A stretch of 16,871 nt of DNA from Bacillota bacterium (GTDB lineage: Bacteria > Bacillota > Bacilli > Alicyclobacillales > SLC66), in assembly GCA_021799325.1 (NCBI GenBank), contig JAJZAS010000007.1:1-16871 (forward strand). Reading direction: 5' to 3'. The notes beneath the pieces were generated by a model. It saw only the letters and a list, made by a program, of their open reading frames with translations. It made no database searches and had not been told where the DNA came from. A program made the translations under genes and the position numbers. Each line of letters starts with the position of its first letter. The stretch's first letter is position 1. Shown here in pieces: positions 1 to 5,956 of the stretch.

Positions 1-73
1 CCTTAGCTCAGCTGGATAGAGCGTTTGACTACGAATCAAAAGGTCGGGAGTTCGAATCTCTCAGGGCACGCCA
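1..73 (+). tRNA. tRNA-Arg(ACG), 5' end cut by window edge
   Basis: The D-arm (GCTCAGCTGGATAGAGC), an anticodon stem TTTGA/TCAAA enclosing loop CTACGAA (anticodon ACG at 30-32), and a T-arm with TTCGAAT are all visible. The 3' acceptor strand AGGGCAC is followed by a discriminator G and an encoded CCA at 71-73. The 5' acceptor strand has only CCT left, so about four bases lie outside the window. ACG decodes CGN arginine codons after A34 deamination to inosine. Confidence 0.95.
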
Positions 74-87
74 TTTTAATTTCATAT

Positions 88-161
88 GCGGGTATAGTTT
101 AGCGGTAAAACGACAGCCTTCCAAGCTGTAGTTAGGGGTTCGACTCCCCTTACCCGCTCCA
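88..161 (+). tRNA. tRNA-Gly(TCC)
   Basis: This is a complete cloverleaf. Acceptor GCGGGTA (88-94) pairs with TACCCGC (151-157), followed by discriminator T and encoded CCA at 159-161. The anticodon stem ACAGC/GCTGT encloses loop CTTCCAA, giving anticodon TCC for glycine GGA/GGG codons. The T-loop has the usual TTCGACT. It lies 14 bp after tRNA-Arg and is probably processed from the same transcript. Confidence 0.96.
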
Positions 162-183
162 CCGATAAACTGGATAAAAAAAG

Positions 184-229
184 AAAAATCCGTCATCAGA
201 GTGTCAGTAATCTGGTGGCGGATTTTTTT
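184..229 (+). terminator. Rho-independent terminator of the tRNA cluster
   Basis: The stem AAAAATCCGTCATCAGA pairs with TCTGGTGGCGGATTTTT through two G-U pairs, leaving a 10-nt loop (GTGTCAGTAA). It is followed by a run of seven T. The A-rich upstream flank means it could also work in the opposite direction. It separates the tRNAs from the M24 gene. Confidence 0.88.
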
Positions 230-287
230 GACAATTTCAGTGGACAAAACATAGGTAATCATTAAAAATGGCTATGAGGAGAAGGAG

Positions 288-1430
288 ATGATGCAAATGC
301 TGAAAAAGGAATTGGAGGGTAGAGTCATTATTCTTCAAGAATTGATGAAAAAAAATTCTTTTGATTCCTATATCATTACGGCTGAAGAAGATATATGGTA
401 CCTTACCAACATCACTTATAAACCAGAAGAGAGACCTTTTTTTGTTTTTGTAACTTTACATTCAAAACCAATGTTGGTAGTGCCTCAACTTGAAAAAGCT
501 CATTTATCCATCGGGTTACTAGATTGCGAAATCATCACATATTGGGAATACCCATCTACAATCGGCGCAAATTGGTATGATGTAATGAACGATTTGCTGA
601 AGCATGATCAAAGAACAGGAATTGAATCTAACTCTAAATTAGAGGTCTATATTCATTTACAATCTAAAAATATTATTCCCAGCGGTCTTATCGCAGAAAT
701 GCGTAAAATCAAGCGACCTTATGAACTGGAATTAATCAGAAAGAGCGCATCGATGACAGATCGAGCAATGCAGGCCATGCTACAAAAGGTACGCAAAAAT
801 TCAGGAATTGCAGAATCTTTTGCTGTATCGCGCGGTATTCAAAGTGAATTAATGGCTCATCGGCAGTTTGATATCTTGACCACCTCTCTCTTGACGGCTG
901 TTTGGCCTGCCCCTAAGAGTGCCATGCCGCATAGTATCCCGGACATTTTTGAGGATCAGCTTGGCGATGGGCCGAATGTTGCAATGGCGTACTTTCGCAT
1001 CAACGGGTATGCTGCAGAATGCGAGAGAACTTTTTTTGTGAGTGCTCCAACTCGAGAAGAAAAAGAACTATTTCAGCATATGATGATTGCTCGCGATGCG
1101 GCGTTAAGCGTTTTAAAAGCAGGTATACATGCTTCTGATGTTGATGCTGCTGCAAAAGGATATTTAGAGAAACACGGGTTAGGATTCACTCTATTACATC
1201 GGACTGGGCACGGTATTGGTCTGGGAAATCACGAAGCGCCATTTTTAGCGGAGGGCAGCGATGAAATTTTACAAGAAAATATGGTGGTTTCTATAGAACC
1301 GGGAATTTATTTGGACGGAGTAGGGGGATTTCGACATTCCGACACCGTGCTCATCACGAAGAACGGTTTTGAGTGGTTGACTCAATCAGCAAGAGATCTT
1401 GATGTGCTCACTATTTTATCTTCAAAATAA
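288..1430 (+). CDS. M24 family (creatinase/prolidase fold) protein with degenerate metal site
   Basis: This 380-residue protein has the two-domain layout of the creatinase/aminopeptidase P family: a creatinase-type N-terminal domain (about 1-140) and a C-terminal pita-bread domain (about 148-375). Seen: His215 (MPHS), the block HRTGHGIGLGNHEAP around His308, SIEPG with Glu337, and GGFRHSDT. Metal-dependent M24 peptidases use Asp, Asp, His, Glu, Glu. Here the Asp positions fall in VAMAYFRINGYAAECERTF (no Asp) and the final Glu is Ser351. The GY-x4-ERT block resembles metal-independent creatinase, where that Glu and two His residues do the catalysis. It may therefore be a C-N amidinohydrolase-like enzyme rather than a Pro-peptidase; the substrate is unknown. 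Two purine-rich ribosome sites (277-281, 282-287) serve ATG 288 or ATG 297, and the choice is not decisive. Confidence 0.9.
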   Translation: MMQMLKKELEGRVIILQELMKKNSFDSYIITAEEDIWYLTNITYKPEERPFFVFVTLHSKPMLVVPQLEKAHLSIGLLDCEIITYWEYPSTIGANWYDVMNDLLKHDQRTGIESNSKLEVYIHLQSKNIIPSGLIAEMRKIKRPYELELIRKSASMTDRAMQAMLQKVRKNSGIAESFAVSRGIQSELMAHRQFDILTTSLLTAVWPAPKSAMPHSIPDIFEDQLGDGPNVAMAYFRINGYAAECERTFFVSAPTREEKELFQHMMIARDAALSVLKAGIHASDVDAAAKGYLEKHGLGFTLLHRTGHGIGLGNHEAPFLAEGSDEILQENMVVSIEPGIYLDGVGGFRHSDTVLITKNGFEWLTQSARDLDVLTILSSK

Positions 1431-1440
1431 CTTAATATAA

Positions 1441-1473
1441 ACCAATCTTCCATGTGGAGGGTTTGGTGGTTTT
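1441..1473 (+). terminator. Probable terminator after the M24 gene
   Basis: ACCAATCTTCC (1441-1451) can pair with GGAGGGTTTGGT (1456-1467) around loop ATGT, with one bulged T and some G-U pairs, and is followed shortly by TTTT. The U-tract is short, so efficiency is uncertain. The rest of 1474-1665 shows no gene I can support. Confidence 0.42.
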
Positions 1474-1668
1474 ACGAAAGTCATCGTCACAAATACATTC
1501 CCCTTTCCAAGTGATTCGCGAGTGCTTAATTTCCGCGGACAAAATATGGCTGAATAAACAAATGGTAACATGATGAATCGGAGAAAACTTCATAAAACAA
1601 GCCCAACGAAACAAAGTTTCCAAAAATCCGGTAATTAGATCCGAGCAAGTCTGTGTCAACGTGCTAGA

Positions 1669-1677
1669 TGGTATACT
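1669..1677 (+). promoter_or_regulatory. Extended -10 promoter candidate for the Uma2 gene
   Basis: TGGTATACT fits an extended -10 element (TGn followed by TATACT, five of six to consensus). No good -35 is seen at 16-18 bp, which extended -10 promoters tolerate. Transcription would begin near 1684, leaving a leader of about 30 nt to ATG 1714. This agrees with the downstream start chosen for the gene. Confidence 0.45.
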
Positions 1678-1713
1678 AATCCTAAGAAGATGGAATGCGG
1701 AAGGATGTGCAGT

Positions 1714-2274
1714 ATGCCAAAGCCTAAAACGGATCGAACAGAAACCTATACCTATGACGATTATCTCATTTGGGATGGGCCTGAACGATGGGAATTGGTA
1801 GATGGTATACCGTATATGATGGCAGGTCCAACGCCTGAACATCAACAAATATTGGGTCAATTATTTTTGCAAATCAGTGGATATTCTCAAGGTAATTCAT
1901 GCACCGCGTATATCGCGCCGCTAGATCTTACGTTTGAGGAAAATATGCAAACAGGCCAAGTGGTACAGCCTGACTTATTTGTCATGTGTGGAGAATATGG
2001 TCGCGACAAGCGGATTATAGGCGTGCCGGTTTTGATCATCGAGGTTCTTTCTCCTTCTACTGCTACTCACGATCTCATCCGCAAACTGAATTTGTATCAA
2101 AAAGCGGGCGTAAAGGAGTATTGGGTGGTAGATCCGGAAGAAAAGACGATCAATGTTTATTTGCATGATGGCACATTGCTGCGATGGACAGAAGAAGAAC
2201 ACAAACCCGGTGATCGTTTAAGCCCGATTATGTTCCCTGACTTGGTGATAGATGTGGGTGTGGTTTTTTCCTGA
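1714..2274 (+). CDS. Uma2 family (DUF820) restriction-endonuclease-fold protein
   Basis: This 186-residue protein has the hallmarks of the Uma2/DUF820 family, a PD-(D/E)XK nuclease-fold group abundant in cyanobacteria and some Bacillota. It opens with TYDDYLIWDGPERWELVDG. The putative catalytic segments are VVQPDLFVM, LIIEVLSPSTATHD with LIRKLNLY after it, and GVKEYWVVDPEEKTI. The Asp of QPD, the Glu of IEVLSPS and the Lys of RKL are the expected nuclease-like residues. Members are often linked to mobile elements, but their biological role is poorly known. I chose ATG 1714 because GGAAGG (1699-1704) sits 9 bp upstream; in-frame ATGs at 1690 and 1705 lie before or inside that site. No transposon is visible nearby. 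Confidence 0.9.
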   Translation: MPKPKTDRTETYTYDDYLIWDGPERWELVDGIPYMMAGPTPEHQQILGQLFLQISGYSQGNSCTAYIAPLDLTFEENMQTGQVVQPDLFVMCGEYGRDKRIIGVPVLIIEVLSPSTATHDLIRKLNLYQKAGVKEYWVVDPEEKTINVYLHDGTLLRWTEEEHKPGDRLSPIMFPDLVIDVGVVFS

Positions 2275-2355
2275 AAATGGCGCAATATTGAAATAAGCAT
2301 CTTACGTAAACGTTATTTTTACGAGGGTGAGTACCAGTCGAAAAGGGAGGTGGCA

Positions 2356-2378
2356 CCAGGGCCGTTCATCGGTTCTGG
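2356..2378 (+). other. Hairpin just upstream of the MBL gene start
   Basis: CCAGGGCCG (2356-2364) pairs with CGGTTCTGG (2370-2378) around loop TTCAT, a 9-bp stem with two G-U pairs. It ends 6 bp before ATG 2385 and includes the first part of the only purine-rich ribosome site (GGAAAGG, 2377-2383). Pairing could therefore limit ribosome access. There is no U-tract, so it is not a terminator. A regulatory role is inference. Confidence 0.4.
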
Positions 2379-2384
2379 AAAGGC

Positions 2385-3119
2385 ATGAAAGTGGCTGATG
2401 GTATAGAAATGCTCGAAGTGGAAATGAAGATGATGGGTGGCAAGCGGGTCAACAATCCAACCCTTATTTATGATGACAAGCACCTGGTATTGGTGGACGT
2501 CGGCATGCCTGGACAGATTGAAGCGATCAAAGCTGCTGTCGAAAAGGCAGGGTTCCAGTTTTCAAACATTGATACGGTGATCTTTACCCACCAGGATATT
2601 GATCATATCGGCGGTATCCGAGATCTGCTTGAGACCGTGGGGAAGTCTGTTGAAATTTACGCCCATGTGGATGAAAAACCTTACATTGAAGGCGACAGGG
2701 AACCGGTCAAAATGAACCGTCAGCAAGTGGCGCAGATGGTGGAAAAGATGTCGGAGGAAATGCGCAAGGAAGCGGAGGCCATTTATCTCCATCGTCCTAC
2801 TGCCAAAGTGACGAAAACGTTGACTGATGGCGAAGTGATACCAATAGCGGGAGGTATTCAGGTCATTCATACACCTGGCCACACTCCAGGTCATATTTGC
2901 CTTTATCACCAAGCGACCGGTACCCTCGTGACAGGTGACGCAACAGTCGCCGAGAGTGGGAAGCTGACGGGCCCTAATCCTGTATATACTCCGGATATGG
3001 GGCTTGCATTGGCATCGTTGAAAAAACTAACTACGCATGATGTTGCCAAAGCTATCTGCTATCACGGCGGGCTCATCGACGACCAAGTGAATGAGCAGCT
3101 TCGCGAGTTGACTAGTTGA
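2385..3119 (+). CDS. MBL fold metallo-hydrolase
   Basis: This 244-residue protein is of the metallo-beta-lactamase superfamily (glyoxalase II/YflN-like branch). Seen in order: the beta-sandwich lead-in ending VLVDVGMPGQ (about 34-44), the metal motif THQDIDHIGG with His69, Asp71, Asp73 and His74, the motif HTPGHTPGH with His166, TGDAT with bridging Asp185, and YHGG with His227. The second His of the canonical HxHxDH is Asp71, a variant known in this superfamily, so a dinuclear site is still plausible. No signal peptide is seen, so it is probably cytoplasmic. The substrate cannot be read from sequence. No ATG/GTG/TTG exists in frame between the upstream stop and 2385. GTG 2391 is better spaced from GGAAAGG and is an alternative start. 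It is followed after 19 bp by the isochorismatase-family gene, probably in the same transcript. Confidence 0.93.
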   Translation: MKVADGIEMLEVEMKMMGGKRVNNPTLIYDDKHLVLVDVGMPGQIEAIKAAVEKAGFQFSNIDTVIFTHQDIDHIGGIRDLLETVGKSVEIYAHVDEKPYIEGDREPVKMNRQQVAQMVEKMSEEMRKEAEAIYLHRPTAKVTKTLTDGEVIPIAGGIQVIHTPGHTPGHICLYHQATGTLVTGDATVAESGKLTGPNPVYTPDMGLALASLKKLTTHDVAKAICYHGGLIDDQVNEQLRELTS

Positions 3120-3138
3120 ATGGGGGAGGATTTATAGA

Positions 3139-3702
3139 ATGCAACAAATGAGTCATACCGCACTTTTGGTGATGGACGTACAAAATGGCATCGTCGAGCG
3201 CTTTGCGACGAACCCCGATGTCTTGGCACCATTTCAAAAAGCATTGGCGGCAGCCCGTGAAGCCGATATTCCGGTGATTTTTGTTCGTGTTGCGTTTCGG
3301 CCAGGCTTTCCGGAAGTCAGTCCAAGAAACAAGTCTTTTTCTGCCATTAGAGAGCGTGGTGGCATGACAAGTTCCGATGCATCGACGCAAATTCACGCTT
3401 CCGTTGCGCCGCGTCCGGACGAGCCTGTAGTGACCAAGCTACGAGTCAGCGCCTTTGCAGGCAGCGATCTTGAAGTCATCTTGCGTGCGCGCGGCATTGA
3501 GACGCTGATTCTGACCGGCATCGCAACAAGTGGGGTAGTGCTCTCCACGCTGCGTGAAGCGGCGGACAAGGATTATCAATTGATGGTCCTTTCAGATGCT
3601 TGCCTTGATGCAGACCCGGAAGTCCATCGTGTACTCACGGAAAAAGTATTTCCCCGACAGGCAGAAGTGATGACTGTTGCAGAATGGATGGATGGTCGCT
3701 AA
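3139..3702 (+). CDS. Isochorismatase-family hydrolase lacking the catalytic Cys
   Basis: This 187-residue protein has the isochorismatase/nicotinamidase fold. The family triad is Asp-Lys-Cys. Asp13 (VMDVQNG) and Lys100 (TKLRVSAF) are present, but the nucleophile position in GIATSGVVLST is Val133. The flanking cis-peptide region and the helix STLREAADKDYQLMVLSDAC are intact. Cys-less members exist, among them the isochorismatase domains of EntB/DhbB, so the protein may hydrolyse vinyl ethers by another mechanism, bind a ligand, or be inactive. GGGGGAGG at 3121-3128 serves ATG 3139 (10 bp spacing); ATG 3148 is possible. It lies 19 bp after the MBL gene and is closed by a strong terminator, so the pair is probably one operon. 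Confidence 0.92.
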   Translation: MQQMSHTALLVMDVQNGIVERFATNPDVLAPFQKALAAAREADIPVIFVRVAFRPGFPEVSPRNKSFSAIRERGGMTSSDASTQIHASVAPRPDEPVVTKLRVSAFAGSDLEVILRARGIETLILTGIATSGVVLSTLREAADKDYQLMVLSDACLDADPEVHRVLTEKVFPRQAEVMTVAEWMDGR

Positions 3703-3729
3703 TCATAGATCTATTTCGCTTCAGATAAT

Positions 3730-3761
3730 CCACAGTTCGAAATGGGACTGTGGTTTTTTTT
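3730..3761 (+). terminator. Rho-independent terminator after the isochorismatase-family gene
   Basis: CCACAGT (3730-3736) pairs perfectly with ACTGTGG (3747-3753) around a 10-nt loop, followed by eight T (3754-3761). It isolates the MBL/isochorismatase pair from the molybdoenzyme operon. Confidence 0.9.
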
Positions 3762-3803
3762 ATGTATAGGATAATAAATGTCGACAGTTTATCTGTATAA
3801 AAA

Positions 3804-3833
3804 TTCCTGATAGTAATGATAAAAAATTATAAT
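3804..3833 (+). promoter_or_regulatory. Candidate promoter of the molybdoenzyme operon
   Basis: A perfect TATAAT lies at 3828-3833 in a very AT-rich stretch between the terminator and the first operon gene. The best -35 (TTCCTG, 3804-3809, spacer 18) is poor, so an activator may be needed. Two copies of TTCACAA (3834-3840 and 3864-3870), 30 bp apart, lie just downstream and could bind a regulator. The leader to ATG 3901 would be about 60 nt. Confidence 0.45.
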
Positions 3834-3900
3834 TTCACAAACATCAATAAGAATAATAAATTGTTCACAACCTTTTCGTTTTTTATTAGGAAGGTGGTGG

Positions 3901-4398
3901 ATGATTACGGAATTCGTGCCTGTGGCAGTAGGCCAATCGGATGGTGTGATTGTGCTTTGGGAGGAGATTCCTGAAATTGGTGTTGCATTTCCCCGCACCG
4001 TTCAGGTGATAGAGGAAGTGCAGTGTGGCATCGGGATGATCAACGGGGAGCATTGCCTCATTCTTTATTTATTTGCAGGGGATTCGTACCTGCAGGTGTA
4101 TATGAAGCAATTTCTCCCTACCTCGCCGAATGAGGTGATAGATGGTTGGGAACTTCTTTGTGCTTGGAATCCTAACATGCTGAAGGTTCGCTACGGCGAT
4201 TCCCCTCGTAATATGGACAAAGAAGTGACGTTTTTATTGCCTGCGGGAGAAGGGGAACAATTGATTGATCAATTGAAAGGGTTGATCACGCGAATCGGCA
4301 ATGAAAATGAAAGAGCCAACGAAACCTGGCACCATCAAGTGATTTCATCGCTAGAATCGCACATCAGTGCCTATGCAAACGGAGGGGATATTGGATGA
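3901..4398 (+). CDS. Unknown protein, first gene of the molybdoenzyme operon
   Basis: I do not recognise this 165-residue protein. It has no signal peptide, no convincing transmembrane helix and no Cys-rich cluster motif, so it is probably soluble and cytoplasmic. Residues 1-130 look like mixed beta structure (for example CLILYLFAGDSYLQVYMKQF), followed by a polar helical tail (about 115-160) rich in Glu, Asn and Gln. It does not look like a TorD/DmsD chaperone. AGGAAGGTGG (3888-3897) precedes ATG 3901. Its TGA overlaps the ATG of the next gene (ATGA at 4395-4398), indicating translational coupling to the FeS/NrfD subunit. A role in assembly, regulation or as an extra subunit of the molybdoenzyme is inferred only from this context. 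Confidence 0.85.
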   Translation: MITEFVPVAVGQSDGVIVLWEEIPEIGVAFPRTVQVIEEVQCGIGMINGEHCLILYLFAGDSYLQVYMKQFLPTSPNEVIDGWELLCAWNPNMLKVRYGDSPRNMDKEVTFLLPAGEGEQLIDQLKGLITRIGNENERANETWHHQVISSLESHISAYANGGDIG

Positions 4399-5939
4399 AC
4401 GATGTGGAGATTGACAATGTCCCGATTCGCTGGGGCAAGGTGATCAATCAGGAGACCTGCATAGGATGCCACGCTTGTACAGTAGCCTGTAAGATGGAGC
4501 ACGATGTACCGCTTTCTGTGAACCGAACTTACGTGAAGCAAGTGGAGGTGGGTGTCTATCCTGAGGTCAGCAGGGAGTTTCAGATCACGCGCTGCAATCA
4601 ATGTGATGACGCGCCGTGTGTGACTATTTGCCCAGTGTCCGCAATGTTTAAGCGGCCGGATGGGATTGTGGATTTTGATCGGGATGTATGCATTGGCTGC
4701 AAAGCGTGTATGGCCGCATGCCCTTATGACGCGATTTATATTAATCCCGAGGTGCACAGCGCAGAAAAGTGCAATTTTTGCGCCCACCGAATTGATCAGG
4801 GAATGGAACCTGCCTGTGTGATTGTGTGCCCGGTCGAGTCTATTGTGGTTGGCAACTTGAATGATCCTGACAGCGAAGTGTTGCAACTGATCACCCGCGA
4901 AAAAGCAGATGTGCGCAAACCGGAAAAGGGAACCAATCCTAAAGTGTTTTATGTCGGTGCAAGCGATTATACGCTTAATCCTTCCAAAGCCAGCTATAGC
5001 GGGTCGCACATGTATGCAGAAGAACATGAAGGATACCCGACAAAATCGGAGATGGAGGTTCCACTTAGGCACTCTGTGGCTGCGGCCCGACTTGCTTATG
5101 ACGTACCACACCGTGCACCGTGGCATTGGGAAGTCTCGCTCTATACCTGGACGAAGTCGATTGCTGCTGGTGTGATGATCATGTTCGCTATCCTCGTTTT
5201 TGCGGGTCAGTCGCTAACGCCCAGGTGGGAACTCAATTCTGCTTTGGTGGGCCTGGTGTTTTTAGGGATGACAGGTCTTTTACTGATCGCAGATCTGGAA
5301 CATCCGATGCGCTTTATCCGGATTTTTACAAGACCACAGTGGAAATCATGGTTAGTCAGAGGATCGTTCATCATTGCGGGTTATGGTTTGCTATTGGCAC
5401 TTCAGTTGATTTTTGGGGTATTTTCTGTGACTGGCGCCAATTTGGTCATTTCCATCGTCGGTTTGGTGCTGGCAAGTTTCACCGCCATTTACACGGCATT
5501 TTTGTTTGCTCAGGCAAAAGGCAGGGACCTCTGGCAAAACCCCATGTTGCCTTTACATTTGTTTTCACAAGCTGCCATGGCCGGAGCCGCTGCCTACTCC
5601 ATCTTGGGGTGGTTTACGGTTTTACCTGAATCTTCTCTCCTAATCGTGCACGTTACCCTTCTCGCATCCATAGGGCTGCATCTGATACTGGTGATCAGTG
5701 AAATGGTGATTCCCCATCCCATACTTGACGCGAAGCGAGCCGCCCACCAAATGATAGCAGGCCAGTACAAGTACTATTTTTGGACGGGACTAATTGCGGG
5801 AGCAGTCCTTCCCTTAATTCTGGGGTTCTTTGCTACTTCTCTGATTCTGCCCGGGATCGCAGCCGCATTGGCGCTCTTAGGATTGCTTGCCTATGAACAC
5901 GCTTTCGTCCAAGCCGGTCAATCAGTGCCACTTAGTTAA
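4395..5939 (+). CDS. Fused 4x[4Fe-4S] ferredoxin / NrfD-type membrane subunit
   Basis: This 514-residue protein joins two subunits that are separate in most relatives. Residues 1-150 are a DmsB/PsrB/NrfC-type ferredoxin with 16 Cys in four sets: C22-C25-C28-C32, C67-C70-C75-C79, C99-C102-C105-C109 and C126-C129-C141-C145, enough for four [4Fe-4S] clusters. A polar linker (about 150-245) leads into an NrfD/PsrC domain of about eight hydrophobic helices, beginning near 248 (LYTWTKSIAAGVMIMFAILV) and ending near 505. NrfD subunits exchange electrons with membrane quinone. The ferredoxin would wire the quinone site to the catalytic subunit encoded 17 bp downstream. No Tat or Sec signal precedes the ferredoxin, so it should face the cytoplasm. 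GGAGGGG (4381-4387) is the ribosome site, and the start overlaps the upstream stop. Confidence 0.95.
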   Translation: MNDVEIDNVPIRWGKVINQETCIGCHACTVACKMEHDVPLSVNRTYVKQVEVGVYPEVSREFQITRCNQCDDAPCVTICPVSAMFKRPDGIVDFDRDVCIGCKACMAACPYDAIYINPEVHSAEKCNFCAHRIDQGMEPACVIVCPVESIVVGNLNDPDSEVLQLITREKADVRKPEKGTNPKVFYVGASDYTLNPSKASYSGSHMYAEEHEGYPTKSEMEVPLRHSVAAARLAYDVPHRAPWHWEVSLYTWTKSIAAGVMIMFAILVFAGQSLTPRWELNSALVGLVFLGMTGLLLIADLEHPMRFIRIFTRPQWKSWLVRGSFIIAGYGLLLALQLIFGVFSVTGANLVISIVGLVLASFTAIYTAFLFAQAKGRDLWQNPMLPLHLFSQAAMAGAAAYSILGWFTVLPESSLLIVHVTLLASIGLHLILVISEMVIPHPILDAKRAAHQMIAGQYKYYFWTGLIAGAVLPLILGFFATSLILPGIAAALALLGLLAYEHAFVQAGQSVPLS

Positions 5940-5956
5940 AAGGGGGAAGCGATACA

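Noticed and set aside
228..259. TTGACA at 228-233 as a -35 for the M24 gene
   Set aside because: The -35 is perfect, but no acceptable -10 lies 16-18 bp downstream (the best, GGTAAT, is 20 bp away), and it overlaps the terminator T run.
29..262. A 77-codon minus-strand frame across the tRNA genes
   Set aside because: It is antisense to tRNA-Arg and tRNA-Gly; its RDSNSRPFDS-like end is the well-known artefact of translating antisense tRNA.
1432..1860. A 142-codon minus-strand frame
   Set aside because: It overlaps the start of the well-supported Uma2 gene, has low-complexity Cys/His/Ile-rich composition and matches no family.
1714..2274. Uma2 gene as cargo of a mobile element
   Set aside because: No terminal inverted repeats, target-site duplication or transposase is seen around it.
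2345..2364. A functional T-box riboswitch
   Set aside because: Only a partial core (GGTGGCACC) is present. There is no stem I, no specifier loop and no terminator, and the downstream gene is not an aminoacyl-tRNA or amino-acid gene.
4371..5126. A 251-codon minus-strand frame opposite the FeS/NrfD gene
   Set aside because: It is a shadow of a strongly supported coding frame with 16 conserved Cys; its His/Ile-rich composition is typical of antisense frames.
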